Shown: positions 43,664 through 54,357, numbered from the stretch's first letter. The stretch is DNA of 64,000 nt from Chondrilla cf. caribensis (GCA_964020155.1 OZ026561.1:2624547-2688546), one strand, 5' to 3'. Notes: generated by a model from the letters alone, not told the origin. A program made the numbers and translations.

Positions 43664-44971
43664 TTAAAAATTCATGTAGTGAGAGGGCTCCACAAATGGG
43701 CACATATGAATTGCTACATTTGTAAATCCGTTGGTGAATGTTCTGTGCAAAAAAGTGGCTCTGGACATGATTGCCACTTCAGCTCCTGTCTGGATTTCTG
43801 CATTTAACTTATTGGCAACAGCAAGCTTGTCCACATGTACTGGCTTCCCAGGGATGGATATTACCTTCCCATTGTAATGTGCTTGAACCCATGATTTTAC
43901 CTTCTCCGAATCACAACAAAGCACAACAGGAGCATGAATTCCCAACTGTTGATTCTCATGTACAGCATGACGCATAATGATTTCCCATTGTTCAGGATAA
44001 ATAGCATAATGGATGCCCTCATTAAGAGTTCCCACAAAACCTGATCTAATGTTCACCACTCCATATTTCTTAATGCCAGACATTTTTATTTCCTTCATAA
44101 TCTGCTCCGCTTTCTCTAACACAGCCGGACTGAACTTGAACAAATAGCGAACAAACATACCATGAATGGAGTCAGGTAATATTGGAGTTTTACCACGAGT
44201 TACATTCATTAAGCCCTGATACCTCTTATTCCCCAGGGTTTTTGCCGAAAGTAACTGGTGTAACTCTACAAAACCATTAAAGACAATATTGGTTTTGATT
44301 CTGACGTGCCGATGTTCTGAACTGGTTATAAATTTCTCAATAAGGTTGGCTCTTTGGCTTTTTGAAGAGGCCGTCATCATCATGTTCACAGATGCTTTCG
44401 ACAGCTTTGAGAGTTTATCCACTATGGCTTGATCCACGTTCCAGTCAATCGCTGCAGGTTCAAATATATTGTTCTGGCGTTCGACCTCAAACGGCTGCCT
44501 CCACTGTACAAGCAACAGCCTATTCGAAATCATGGCGAGCATGAGAGAAAACCCGATACTCCGAACTCTGTCCCCAAGTCCGCCGCACCAGGCGTCGCAG
44601 TACCATGTTAGTGTTCGGATTTCTTCGACTTTTCCTTCGAGTAGGAGCTTCCGCCAACGAATGTGCTGTTGTCTGTATGATGACAGTAGGTATGCTAAAT
44701 GACTTGTAGTAGCGCTATCAAATGTCGAATAAGGATCAGATGTAGAGTTGTTCGGCCGACATTTTGGATCTCTCGAGGAGGTAAGTTCGATTAGTTCTTT
44801 CAATACTTCTGGATTCTTCGCGGGTTCAACTTTAGTCACCAACGACGAATGGGGCTTCGTCTGCCAATATAGTGTATGATAGCTAATATCATGGATAACC
44901 GTTGTCATCACTGCCAATACAACTAAAATCAAAATAATTGAGATGCACCTCCTCTTCTCGAAACCAAGCAT
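43664..44971 (-). CDS. Fucosyltransferase-superfamily-like type II membrane protein, 435 aa
   Basis: An intact, intronless frame runs from ATG 44971 to a stop at 43664. A short basic tail is followed by a membrane segment (residues 10-26, ISIILILVVLAVMTTVI), a stem to about 120, then WYCDAWCGGLGDRVRSIGF (123-141). The last is like the G-G-x-G-[ND]-R nucleotide-sugar loop of GT11/GT37/O-fucosyltransferase-like GT-B enzymes. Later come GVVNIRSGF (304-312), where fucosyltransferases have an H/N-I-R-x-G/S motif, PVVLCCDSEKVKSWV (348-362) and SRATFLHRTF (403-412). I infer a Golgi GDP-sugar transferase, probably fucosyl; substrate unknown. It is the source-like copy for at least seven decayed relatives in this window. 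Confidence 0.65.
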   Translation of the reverse strand: MLGFEKRRCISIILILVVLAVMTTVIHDISYHTLYWQTKPHSSLVTKVEPAKNPEVLKELIELTSSRDPKCRPNNSTSDPYSTFDSATTSHLAYLLSSYRQQHIRWRKLLLEGKVEEIRTLTWYCDAWCGGLGDRVRSIGFSLMLAMISNRLLLVQWRQPFEVERQNNIFEPAAIDWNVDQAIVDKLSKLSKASVNMMMTASSKSQRANLIEKFITSSEHRHVRIKTNIVFNGFVELHQLLSAKTLGNKRYQGLMNVTRGKTPILPDSIHGMFVRYLFKFSPAVLEKAEQIMKEIKMSGIKKYGVVNIRSGFVGTLNEGIHYAIYPEQWEIIMRHAVHENQQLGIHAPVVLCCDSEKVKSWVQAHYNGKVISIPGKPVHVDKLAVANKLNAEIQTGAEVAIMSRATFLHRTFTNGFTNVAIHMCPFVEPSHYMNF

Positions 44972-45765
44972 TATTTATTACTGCTGACAACCTCGGGCAC
45001 CCATCCAAATGAATATCCTCATGGGTCTGCGGCCTATATACGCCGTGGCCTATACTGGGCCCGTAGTCTCACGTAGCCTAGATCCAGTCTCGCCGGAACG
45101 AATTAATTCAGTCCCAATTTCAAATTGGAGGCAAGAATGGGTCTGGGCTATACGAGACTACCGGGTCCGTGGGTAGTCTCGCGTAGCCAGCCCCTTTTCC
45201 GGATCGCTTCTTTATTTGGAACGCCGCTTTTTCTGTTACTGGTGTCCAGCGGAAGTAGGCAGCCCCTAAAAGGCCTGGTTGATACAAAGCTCAATTCTTG
45301 CAATATCGTAATTGGCGTGTGTGCAACAATGAAATCATATAGTATCTATTTTTTCACTGTATTTGTAGGTACTGTACCAGGGAAGGGCCTTTTGTACCAG
45401 CATGGAAATGCCAAAAAAGTGGGCCATACCTCAGAGCGGCACCAAGTGTACCCAAGTAGGTGGGAGAGACCTACAAGGATCCTTCCATCCACTACAATGA
45501 TAAAGATAACATGTTATGAACCGGGTATACTTTTTATCATGAAGCCACATTGAAGCCAAGGAACCCAAGGCAGGTTACAAATGCGCAGGCCCAGGTATGC
45601 AAGAGCAAAAAATACACACAGGATGATCTGTCCATTCTGGTGGAATTCACAGTTGACTTGAAGGACTACACTATCAGAATGTTCCTTGTCCCCGAGCTTG
45701 GAGTTGTGCTGGCTCACAGAGGAATTTCCAGCAGCATTAAGCATGACAGGACAGCAGCAACAGCT
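44972..45765. other. 5' flank with MITEs and unrecognised frames
   Basis: It contains the TAGTCTC elements (next entry). Plus frames at 45125-45553 and 45550-45780 read TSERHQVYPSRWERPTRILP, then KSKKYTQDDLSILVEFTVDL in another frame. The latter are non-repetitive and could be a decayed exon or transposase fragment, but I recognise neither. Confidence 0.3.
45064..45160. mobile_element. TAGTCTC-family MITE, 97 bp
   Basis: The left end TAGTCTCACGTAGCC pairs with the right end GGCTATACGAGACTA, and the centre AATTTCAAATT is palindromic. A further solo end TAGTCTCGCGTAGCCAGCCC starts near 45172. Same family as 8478-8600. A poorly preserved GGGCCCG/GGGTCCG flank may be the target duplication. Confidence 0.6.
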
Positions 45766-46420
45766 AGTGGTAAAAGTTGAATTCATGAAGAACTCAGAAA
45801 TTTTGAAAGAACTAATCAAACTTACCTCCCTGGTGGACCCCAAATGTCATCCGAACAACCCTACATTTGATCCTTATTTGACATTTGATAGCACTACTAC
45901 AATTCATTTAGCACACCTATTGTCATCATACCGACAACAGCACATTCATTGTCAGAAGCTCCTACTCAAAGGAAACGTCAAGGAGATCCCTTACACTAAC
46001 ATGGTACTGCAACACCTGGTGCGGCAAACTTCTATTTCTGGCATCCGACGTCAAATTGCTGGAGGGAGCGATTGACTGGAACATGGATGAAGCTATAGTG
46101 AATAAATTTGCAAATCTGTCAATGGCATCTGTGATGATGACGACGACCTCTTTTAAAGCCAAAGAGTCAACCGTATTGAGAATTATTTATAACCGGTTTG
46201 GAATATATAGGCACATCAGAACCAAAACCATTATTGTCATTAATGGTTTCGTAGAGTTCCACCAGTTACTCACAGCAAGAACCCTGGGGAATTGTAAGAG
46301 GTATCAGAACTTAATGAATGTAACTCGTGGTAAATTCCAATATTACCTGGCTCCACGGTCAGTCCATGTATATTGCAACAACCGAAAGTTCACTGTGAAT
46401 TTACCTAAGCTTGTATAATA
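45766..46420 (+). pseudogene. Plus-strand copy of the 435-residue gene, broken
   Basis: It reads KVEFMKNSEILKELIKLTS, HLAHLLSSYRQQHIH, then DWNMDEAIVNKFANLS, VINGFVEFHQLLTARTLGN and LMNVTRGK, matching intact residues about 47-262. About 120 bp covering the GGLGDR motif have collapsed, and there are frame changes near 46000, 46060 and 46360. The copy is more diverged than the others and so probably older. The C-terminal third is missing. Confidence 0.8.
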
Positions 46421-46880
46421 TTATATAACCTGCAGCTGCATGAGTCAGGAGGATTTCAATCGGAAGAAGACAAACTGGATTTTCTGTATTCTATGTTACA
46501 AATTTGTGCTAAAACTTACAGAGATAAAAGTCCACCTTTTAGTGGGTATGTATTAGTATGTGTATTTGTATATTTTAATTATTTATGTATGAATGTGGTA
46601 GACTCTTGAGATCTATTCCTGTCTTGATTGTAAGAAGGCGTATAACTTGTAGTGAACAATTCATCACTGACTAAATCTACAATGGGGTGTGCCAGTTTAA
46701 GCCTTTGTGCAATTGTAGAGGTTGTAGGACATAGCTTGTGTATCAGTAGCTCTGTGTCAACAGTGGGTGTAGGCACCTGTTTCAATAATTACTGTGTCCA
46801 ACATAACATCCCTTCCAGCATTCCCCACTGACTCGCTGATCAGCTATGGGAAACCCTCCATCACCTGTAGTAGCGAATAT
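46421..46880. other. Spacer with unrecognised minus frame
   Basis: Minus frame 46785-46579 reads PTPTVDTELLIHKLCPTTST and is non-repetitive, but no family, start or splice evidence supports it. Confidence 0.25.
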
Positions 46881-47083
46881 CTATAGATGGAACACTTTGA
46901 AGAAATGACACTGGACACAGCAACAAAGAGACCATCAATATGGCTGTGCAATGTGGATGTCACCTTTGTCAAACTGAACTTGAATAATTCTTAGTACACC
47001 TGAACTCACTGAGAAACAGCACCCAGCTGCAGTTTACTATGGAAATTGAAGAAAACACCAGTCTACCCTTCCTAGACATACTA

Positions 47084-47229
47084 CAGAAGAATCCATGCCG
47101 GATTGCGGGTTAGTAAAATTCCGGATTAGGCAGGTACTTTTCCATGGAAAAGTAGTTGGTGCCTGAAAATCTCGGCCGATTTAAGTGAATGCTGGTTTGT
47201 AGAGGTGCCGGATTAGGCAGTATCCACTG
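47084..47229. mobile_element. 146-bp pogo-like MITE inside the Penelope-like element
   Basis: It starts CAGAAGAATCCATGCCGGAT and ends ATTAGGCAGTATCCACTG, with TA at 47082-47083 and 47230-47231. The ends pair imperfectly through a GCCGGATT core. Removing it with one TA rejoins the host element's reading frame exactly (SLPFLDIL continues into VTKNGFGLKTSVYRKK), which fixes the boundaries. Confidence 0.8.
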
Positions 47230-48035
47230 TAGTGACCAAGAATGGTTTTGGACTGAAGACCTCAGTGTATAGGAAGAAGATGCATACAGATTGCTGTATA
47301 CACTTCCAACCACCATTCGATGCATGGTAACCAGAGCAACAAGGATTTACATTGACCCTGACACACTCACAGATGAGAAACACCACCTCGAAACAGCACT
47401 TGTGGAGAATGGATACCCCTGCCATATGGTGAGACGTAAACAACCTGAAGTAAACAACCAGAAGACATGAACACAAAGAAAGGAATGACACCACAAGACC
47501 TCCCCTGAGTGTCTTACAATATGTCAGAGGTCTACCTGAGAAGATTAAGAGAATATGTAACAGCAGAGGAGTAAAGACTGTATCCAAGAAAACAAGGACA
47601 CTGAGAGACATGCTCACCAAAGTGAAGGGAACCCACAAGAACAGTGGCAAAGGAGTGATCTACCGAATCCCATGTGTGGATTGTGACAACATCTACATTG
47701 GGGAAACAGGAGGACCTTCCATGTCATGCTCAAAGAACACCAACGAGCCGTTACACAGGGTGACCGGAGAAATGCCAATGCAGTTTACCACATGGATAAA
47801 GACCACAGAATAGACTGGAACAATGCCAAGATTGTGAGAAGAGAATAAAGATGGAAAGAAAGAAAGATTCTGGAGAGCCTTTACATCAAATCAAACAGTA
47901 CATTCAATTTGGACTCGGGGTTTCCCTTGAATTTGTTTCAATTTGGACTGATTTGATTACACCATCGCACTAGGACTGATGGGTTATTATTATACACCAA
48001 TCATGTTTTGTTGTCACACAGTTTTGTAAGCATTC

Positions 48036-48066
48036 CCTGAATAAGCCCAAGAGGGCAAAACGTTGC
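48036..48066 (+). ncRNA. Degenerate hammerhead-ribozyme-like motif in Penelope-like 3' end
   Basis: CCTGAATAAGCCC, loop AAGAG, GGGCAAAACGTTGC: the CUGA box, a GCCC/GGGC stem and an AAAACG box occupy the places of CUGAUGA, stem II and GAAACG in hammerhead ribozymes carried by this element class. Two core positions differ, so it is probably inactive. Confidence 0.4.
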
Positions 48067-48110
48067 AATTAACTTGCCAATAAGTGATGTGCATAATTGT
48101 CCAAATAAAG

Positions 48111-48485
48111 CATGTCAACTAACTTCTATCATAATATCTACCATTCATGTTACCCTGTATGGAAAACTTCAAATAGTTGTTTCCAGTGAAGCTGCTATAT
48201 ACACAACAAGTCAAGACCACTTCATAAATAATAGATAATAACCCAAATTTTGGACGTTATGTTACCAAATTTATTAACATAAATCACACCATGCAGCCTA
48301 TAAATTTCCAAAAGAGTATATAATTGGTCAAAATTGTATCAGTCATAGGGGGTCAGATAACTTGTTTGGATTCCCTCAAAATAATATATAATGATCTTTA
48401 ATATATTTTATAGTAATAACTGTATATAGGTGTATTGTTATTCTCTCTGAAGTTTGCAGTCCAATTAAGTGTGAATGTATATGCA
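48111..48485. other. Spacer, no gene
   Basis: Part (48340-48380, GGGGTCAGATAACTTG and GGATTCCCTCAAAAT) resembles the duplication A/foldback arm sequence. Otherwise featureless. Confidence 0.35.
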
Positions 48486-48489
48486 TGAT

Positions 48490-49500
48490 CAAAATTAATT
48501 TCAATAATTATGTTTATTGGTAATGATTTGGTCTACAGATACTATAGCTATCACCTGTGAATTGCATCAGCCTGAGGTTCAATCAACATGAAAATGCCTA
48601 CAACACCATGAAGGTAGCATCCTCTACAAAAGGATTCCTTACTCCTTAGGATCAATCAGTTATTGACATTGCAAAATATATTTATAAGCTATTATACCCA
48701 TTGTGCTAATCCAATTGACAGTCTCTTGACAAAGTGAAGATGAACCTCAAAGGTACAGATTACCTATTAACCACAGTTGAAAAAAATGCCATCTCTTTAT
48801 TAATTCTTCAAAACATAGAAAGACAATAATTGTCCCTGGCAATCATATTAATAGGAAAGTAAACACAGTTGAAACAAATCTTACTTTTTCGAGTAACACA
48901 CCACAATATGGGAAGCCTACAGAAAAGCATGTTGACAAGACAGCTGACAAACTGGAAATGAATTCCACTGCTGTGGACCACCAATACCACTTAATGGATG
49001 AATTTCAGATACTCCTGCTGGGAGTTTGCTTGTATGGAATTCCCCAACATATTCAAAGGTCTGATCTTGCTAAGCACTCTTTCTCTCCAATTGTGGCTTC
49101 AAGTGGCAAACAGATTATATTAATGAAATCATGAAGTACATTCATATTGATTAATATGGACAATGCCTGCATAATGTTGCAAAACAACAGTCTCGATACG
49201 CTGTTGATAGGAATAACATTATCTCCACAACTGTGCAATCCTTTTGAATGTTGATAACATTAAATTTTGAAAATCTCATCGAACAAGATTACGTCACAGG
49301 ATACATATGGACTGCTCATCAAGGTGGAGTTATACCTGTTTACATGGGACATCTGACATCTATGATTAGGTCCCAGGAAACCATGCATTCATTGATCCTC
49401 ACAAATTCTCGTGTTCAAAGGAGTTAGCCAAGTACATGAAACGATTGACAAAGGACGATGAACTGTTCAAGTATCACACTAGCCGAAAGTGTTCCTACAC
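48490..49500 (+). pseudogene. GT10 fucosyltransferase pseudogene (inverted copy of 16930-18374)
   Basis: The 5' flank and ATG AAG GTA GCA TCC TCT ACA match the intact locus. Recognisable pieces follow in order: anchor, KTADKLEMNS in the stem, FKWQTDYI-like, FENLIEQDYVT, the GGVIPVYMG region and the RKF-like end. The 17.5-18.0 kb part (N-terminal catalytic domain) is largely deleted, and stops are frequent. Long decayed. The 3' flank (49500 onward) is duplication D. Confidence 0.8.
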
Positions 49501-50230
49501 TTATGGCTTGTATACCTAAATGTATGCTAATCCATATATAATGCAATAATTCACCATCTCGTATTACTATATGTATAACAGAGTGACATGACACATAATA
49601 TTATTAGGATGTGGCTGGTCATATTATATGATTCCCAAAATTAATATAAGGATATATAACAGATATTTTAATTCATACACACGTATTATATGCATATATA
49701 GCCACTTCTGTACATGTACATGTACTCCCGAGTTTATAATTAATATTTGAGGGAATTTGGGAAACTACGACCGATATAATACAAAATCTTTCTTCACAGA
49801 TGGCAGGGGTGTTTAAGTGCATGATACAATATTTTATTGCATGGCTGTGGCCCGTATGGTAACAGCAAACAGTAGAAGACTTTGTAGCTCTATACCCATA
49901 CATGGTGAGTCTGTATAGCTAATAGGACACATTATGTATTATCCGTTTATAGAGATGATGATAGAAAAGTATTGATGCTTCAATTTCAATTCTCTTACAG
50001 GTAGTGCCACTCCTCGAGCTTAATTATGAAGAAACACTTTGTGAAAGTGAATAAAGAATGCTATATATATATAGAAGACGAGAAGATAAAATTAATATAT
50101 TACTACATGGACAAATTAGCACAATGAACTCAAACCTACATGTAGAGGCTTATATTGTTATTAATATATAAATGTGCATGCCTGAATAGTGTGTATATAT
50201 TATATATACGTATAAATGCTTATGAATTAT
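49500..50230 (+). repeat. Duplication D, copy 2
   Basis: It matches 61430-62160 (same orientation) and 15100-15660 (opposite). It includes the CATACATGGTGAGTCTGT and AGCTTAATTATGAAG-type segments. Confidence 0.7.
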
Positions 50231-50280
50231 TATTATAATAATTAATGAAAAAAATTGTATACAGTAACCGTGCATTATTA

Positions 50281-50640
50281 TATCAATCAATCAATCAATC
50301 AATATTATCAAAGTGCACCACACCATAAGGTGCTAGGACACGGAGGGGTCCAATGTAGCACTCCACAAGATACAATGATAACTGGATTATCATACATAAG
50401 AAACAATTAATATATTAATAAACAATAGGTTATGTTACATTACAACTTAAAACGGGCATACCACATAGAGCTAATACATCGTCTAATACTGTTATTTGAA
50501 CATGCAATAGATGGAAATAACCTCAGTCTGTTGTTCCAAAGTTGTCCCTTCGGGTAAGTCTCTCAATGTCTGTGCTGTAAACAGAGGCTGTTTGATATGG
50601 TCCCAGGCAAGGCATCACAGCAGCCAGTGGGAAACATCCA
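50281..50640 (-). mobile_element. Probable LINE 3' tail with (ATTG)n
   Basis: On minus, moderately complex sequence (TTCCCACTGGCTGCTGTGATG and CGAAGGGACAACTTTGG) leads to GGTGCACTTTGATAATATTG and ends in five ATTG units. CR1-like LINEs of invertebrates commonly end this way. No coding part is left. Confidence 0.4.
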
Positions 50641-51320
50641 TTATATATATATATAATATATATATATATAATTATTATTATTATTATTATTATTAAAGGT
50701 AACTAGCTGTAGACAAAAAAAATTAAATATATATAATATATATAATATTATTATTATATAATGTTATAGTAGTCTAGCTCTTCACTAACAAACTACAGTA
50801 CAATACTACCCGGTTCTTTAGTACCACAATTTTAAACATAATAATATTGTCCGACAATATCACCGAAATCACCCTACATAGGCCATGTATGTTCATAGCA
50901 AGGTGATACAATAATAAACACAATAATGTCATTTAGATTATAATGTGATTCAATATGTAACCATAAAAGTGGATTTATATTATAAGTCACTTACTTATAT
51001 TATGGCAAGATGGGAGAATTTTAATTGGGCTGCTGGAGATCCAAGCCCTAAGGCTATCCTATCCACAACCTATCATTTTCAGCTTCAGGTCCTCTAAATT
51101 TCAGACATCCAAGTAATCCAGTGCAAAGGGTAGTAACCACACAATTTTTTAACTTCAGTTATTTTTGTTTTACCTTCAGTAATCTACATACAAAACTACA
51201 CCTACATATCTGTAGATATAAAAAATCAATGTTTCGTGGGTTGGGACATCTGAATTACACTGTCCTAGCTCATCATGTGTATTGTTTCTCACAAACATTA
51301 TGTTATGTCCTTTGCAATTA
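50640..51320. other. AT-rich spacer with (AT)n and (ATT)n runs
   Basis: Simple repeats at 50640-50700 and 50725-50765. No supported gene. Confidence 0.5.
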
Positions 51321-51328
51321 TATTTGTA

Positions 51329-51526
51329 CAGTGGAACCTCTCTATAAAGGACACATTGGGACCAGCTAATTTGTCCTCTGTAGAGAGGTTGTCCACTCTT
51401 CAGAGGTGAAAAATGTATTAACACTATGGGGGAGTTTACTTTTGGGGCCTAAGAAAGTGTCCTTTGTAGGGAGGTATTTTCTATGGTGTCCGTTATTGGG
51501 AGAGTCCTTTAATGGAGGTTCCATTG
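51329..51526. mobile_element. 198-bp pogo/Tigger-like MITE
   Basis: It starts CAGTGGAACCTCTCTATAAA and ends TTTAATGGAGGTTCCATTG, imperfect inverted termini flanked by TA on both sides (51327-51328, 51527-51528). CAGTGGAACCTC is the classical pogo/Tigger terminal sequence. No transposase. Confidence 0.8.
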
Positions 51527-51529
51527 TAG

Positions 51530-52130
51530 TACATATGCGTATGTCCTAACCAGGCATGTCCTATTGTTAATTTGTTGAAGTGTAGCATATGAAGTACCCT
51601 ATACATGAGATGAAACACATACATGGGGTAGTCTACATGAGGTCATACGCATACATGGGTCACCCTACAAGAGGTGCAACAATGGGGTAGTCTACATGAG
51701 GTAATATGCATAATGTTACAGATTACAAGTGTGTATCATGCAAGGACTCTACTTTAGAACATTCATTTCTTCTTACATGACAAAGTCAAACATGGTTGGT
51801 TGCTGAGTATAAGAAATTGCATCACTGAATCTGTGGAGTGTTACCACCACAGGTTACATATGCACGCGTATGTACACAAACGTACACAAACATATATACT
51901 TATAAGTATCCTGGTTGAAGGTAACATCAAAGGAACTGACCTATGTACATTTCCCATGCATGTACCAGCTCAGAAGAGATCAAGTTGATGTATGTTTTGA
52001 CAAAACCTGATTAATTTGATACACTTCTTGGTTGCCAGGATACATCCCTCCCTGTGCCCTTGGTCAATTAGTCTTCTGCAGTAAGTACATTTCCCATGCA
52101 ACCCAAGGACAAATTTATCTTATACATGTA
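51530..52130. other. Spacer, no gene
   Basis: Short tandem-like units CATGAGGT and ACATGGGGTAGTCTACATGA occur at 51600-51710. No coding evidence. Confidence 0.4.
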
Positions 52131-52139
52131 CTATACAAT

Positions 52140-52390
52140 GCAAGTACGTAACATATAACTTTTGTAAAGAATACACAGAAAATGGATTCTTTGCATAGGA
52201 TACTGAGGGCCAAGCCCCAAGGTGTTCCATAAGAGGATCAATTCCCTGTGTTTTCAATCAAAAAGCAATATTATAAACAATATATATCCTGATCAGCCAC
52301 TTGCTTACCTTTCAATAGCTAATTCATTAATAAATTAAATCAATAATTGTCACATCTGGGGCATGGGATACATCTGTGTCAACACACAAT
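52140..52390 (-). repeat. Duplication G, copy 2 (prolyl oligopeptidase intron piece)
   Basis: Opposite-strand match to 10860-11110, downstream of the minus-strand exon ending at 52674. This is where the exon equivalent to 10396-10509 would be expected, but that exon is absent here. Confidence 0.7.
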
Positions 52391-52673
52391 CACACAACAG
52401 TTGTGTTTGGCAAGGCAAAATGTCTGATCATACAACAATTTTCAGGTATACATGCATGCAGTAAAACACACAAACATACTTCTAACTCAAGTTAAAACAA
52501 TAAGCATGCAACATACACATAATTATATGGCTTGCTTGTTCCCTTTGGTCATCAAAGTGAGTGTGCATCGTTGCACTGAATGCAGAATATGTATTTATTC
52601 AATGCTTGCGAATGTTTGTATGTCTATGCAGTACATATGTACGTAATACAAATATATTCGTTACAGTGCTCAC

Positions 52674-52754
52674 CTTGGGGTTAAGAGGTTCTTCCTCGAG
52701 GTCAACGTGATAAATGACAACAGGAGTGAGGAATGATACAAAGTGGTAGAATAT
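52674..52754 (-). pseudogene. PREP: Prolyl oligopeptidase exon e
   Basis: An 81-bp, phase-0 exon between TTCGCACAG and GTGAGC reads IFYHFVSFLTPVVIYHVDLE and EEPLNPK. Its end joins in phase and by family order to [11 protein letters not shown] at 10396 on the plus strand. Confidence 0.8.
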
Positions 52755-52922
52755 CTGTGCGAACAGGTATTGGAAATAGATGTCACTGTACTAATCATAC
52801 ATGTACACACACATACCATTCTGACAGAAACGTACGTACGTATGTAGATAAAATACTTATATTTACATACAATATGTAAAACTTCTCAAAATGATATCAA
52901 ACTGCATTGAGCTAGGGCTTAC

Positions 52923-53026
52923 CTTGACAGGTTGCAGATAGCAGAGAACCAGTTTGTTCTCATTGACGCAAGAAGCCCATTTCAAAACATCCTGTTGGTC
53001 CTCAGGAAGAGTGTCTTCCAATTGTC
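52923..53026 (-). pseudogene. PREP: Prolyl oligopeptidase exon d
   Basis: The donor CAAG-GTAAGC is clear. The acceptor (CCCTGAAG) is less so. It reads QLEDTLPEDQQDVLKWASCV and NENKLVLCYLQPVK (family: [30 protein letters not shown]). Confidence 0.75.
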
Positions 53027-53167
53027 CTTCAGGGATGGTTAGCAAACAATATAGAGAATAACAATGTGGAGAAGATACATATATACTAGATACGTATATG
53101 CTGTATGTGGAATGTTTGCCTTGGCAACAAAAATCAGATCGAGTACAAACAGTACCTATCTGCATAC

Positions 53168-53248
53168 CTTATTCGGTTTACTAAGTAGTAAATGTGGGCC
53201 ATCACAGTTTGTTTTGATTATGAAAACACCTCCTTCATTGCAGATGAA
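53168..53248 (-). pseudogene. PREP: Prolyl oligopeptidase exon c
   Basis: An 81-bp, phase-0 exon between CTCTGTTAG and GTATGC reads FICNEGGVFIIKTNCDGPHL and LLSKPNK (family: YVTNEGTVFTFKTNRxSPxY). Confidence 0.8.
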
Positions 53249-53514
53249 CTAACAGAGGGAAAGATACCTAAGTATGCATGCACACATGTACATGAATGCA
53301 TACATACAAGATGACTTTGTGTTAATGCCTTCTGAAGGGAACACACTGTGATGAAATAACAATGCACGTAAACCGTGGCTACTTGACATGTGTGCATGTA
53401 GATGGTATACAAATGTACAGTGCTGTACATTAGGGGCACCATGCAAGTCACAACACTACGACATGTACCCTCCCAGATTAACTGAGCATTACAATAAGTC
53501 TATAGCAAACTTAC

Positions 53515-53564
53515 ATCAAATGATGCTTCAAAGTCTTTAATGATATCTATCCAGGTAAGTTGCC
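53515..53564 (-). pseudogene. PREP: Prolyl oligopeptidase exon b
   Basis: A 50-bp exon between acceptor CATCTCAG and donor GTAAGT reads LTWIDIIKDFEASFD (family: KWVKLIDNFEGEYD). It fits in phase with exons a and c. Confidence 0.75.
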
Positions 53565-54238
53565 CTGAGATGGAAAGAAATTCAACATCATGTAAATAGT
53601 TCAAATGTATCAATATTTTTGCTAAATTTGTGTATCAAAGGTTACACACACATAATATGTGTGTAGCATAGAAAGAACCATAACGTATGACAACCCTAAC
53701 ACTAAATTAATGATGTGTGGCCTTCTCCAAAATGGGAGCGTACATCAGCTGTGTTTAGTATATAGTACAGTATTCTTTGGTATATTTTAGTATACTGGAA
53801 AACAGTGTTTGATACATGTACAGTTTCTCCCACCATCATTCCACTTCCTCAAAGTATCCCTAGCATCCTATTTAGCAATTATATGTAGGCACTGAGTTAG
53901 GGATGCTATGTCAGACTATGTACACACAGTCAACTGTACTAAAGACAACTCTACAAAGGACCGCCTGTCCTTAGTGACCTCTACTGAACCATCCAATAGG
54001 ACATTTCAACCATGTTAAGGTATCTCTGTATAAAGACCACCTGTCGACAGATTCCACCTCATCTTGGCCCTTAGAGACAGCTTCCACTGCATATACTGTA
54101 CCAGCACACCACAATACTGGAATGACACCAAAATTGACATTTGATTCTCATTACTCCAGTTATCATAGGGATAGGAATTAACACAGTGAAACTGATTCAA
54201 GGTGGATGGGTAGTCCACATGGGATGCAAGGATCTCAC

Positions 54239-54357
54239 CAGCTATCTTCTCCTCTGGCTCATTCTTCAGGTCGCAGTAGTAGAGAAGGTTCTTTGGCTCT
54301 GCTCCATGATTCACATACGAGATAGAGTATCGTCCGCAATCACTAACTGCAGTTGTC
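54239..54357 (-). pseudogene. PREP: Prolyl oligopeptidase exon a
   Basis: The acceptor CTGTTTAG and donor GTGAGA bound 119 bp. It reads SDCGRYSISYVNHGAEPKN and NLLYYCDLKNEPEEKIAG. The family has SDDGRYVLLSIxEGxxPxNxLWYCDLxxE at this place. Confidence 0.8.

Larger units (their letters stand above)
46895..48110 (+). mobile_element. Penelope-like element, 3' half with GIY-YIG domain
   Basis: Translating across frames gives the end of an RT (KRPSIWL, then decayed VDVTF where YVDDTF is expected), SLPFLDIL, VYRKKMHTDCCIHFQPPFD, and the linker RGLPEKIKRICNSRGVKT. The GIY-YIG endonuclease begins GVIYRIPCVDCDNIYIGETGG, and the end reads DHRIDWNNAKIV and ILESLYIKS. The order RT, linker, GIY-YIG with IPCxxC-xx-YIGET is diagnostic for Penelope-like elements. 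The open part 47610-47813 is only a fragment. Stops, frame changes and a MITE insertion kill it. The 5' half is absent. Confidence 0.85.
52674..54357 (-). pseudogene. PREP: Prolyl oligopeptidase, five propeller exons (partial gene)
   Basis: Five splice-bounded exons in order on minus: 54357-54239 (SDCGRYSISYVNHGAEPKNL, LYYCDLKNEP), 53564-53515 (WIDIIKDFEASFD), 53248-53168 (FICNEGGVFIIKTNCDGPHL), 53026-52923 (LPEDQQDVLKWASCVNENK, LVLCYLQPVK) and 52754-52674 (IFYHFVSFLTPVVIYHVDLE). They align in order with the beta-propeller of animal prolyl endopeptidase. One expected segment between the last two (family VxxLQLHDLxTG to GYSG) is missing, and neither the N-terminal exons nor the hydrolase domain follow. 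The exons themselves have no stops. The next exon in the family exists only at 10396 on the other strand. Confidence 0.8.

Noticed and set aside
47213..47650. 145-codon minus frame
   Set aside because: Antisense to the Penelope-like element linker and GIY-YIG region.
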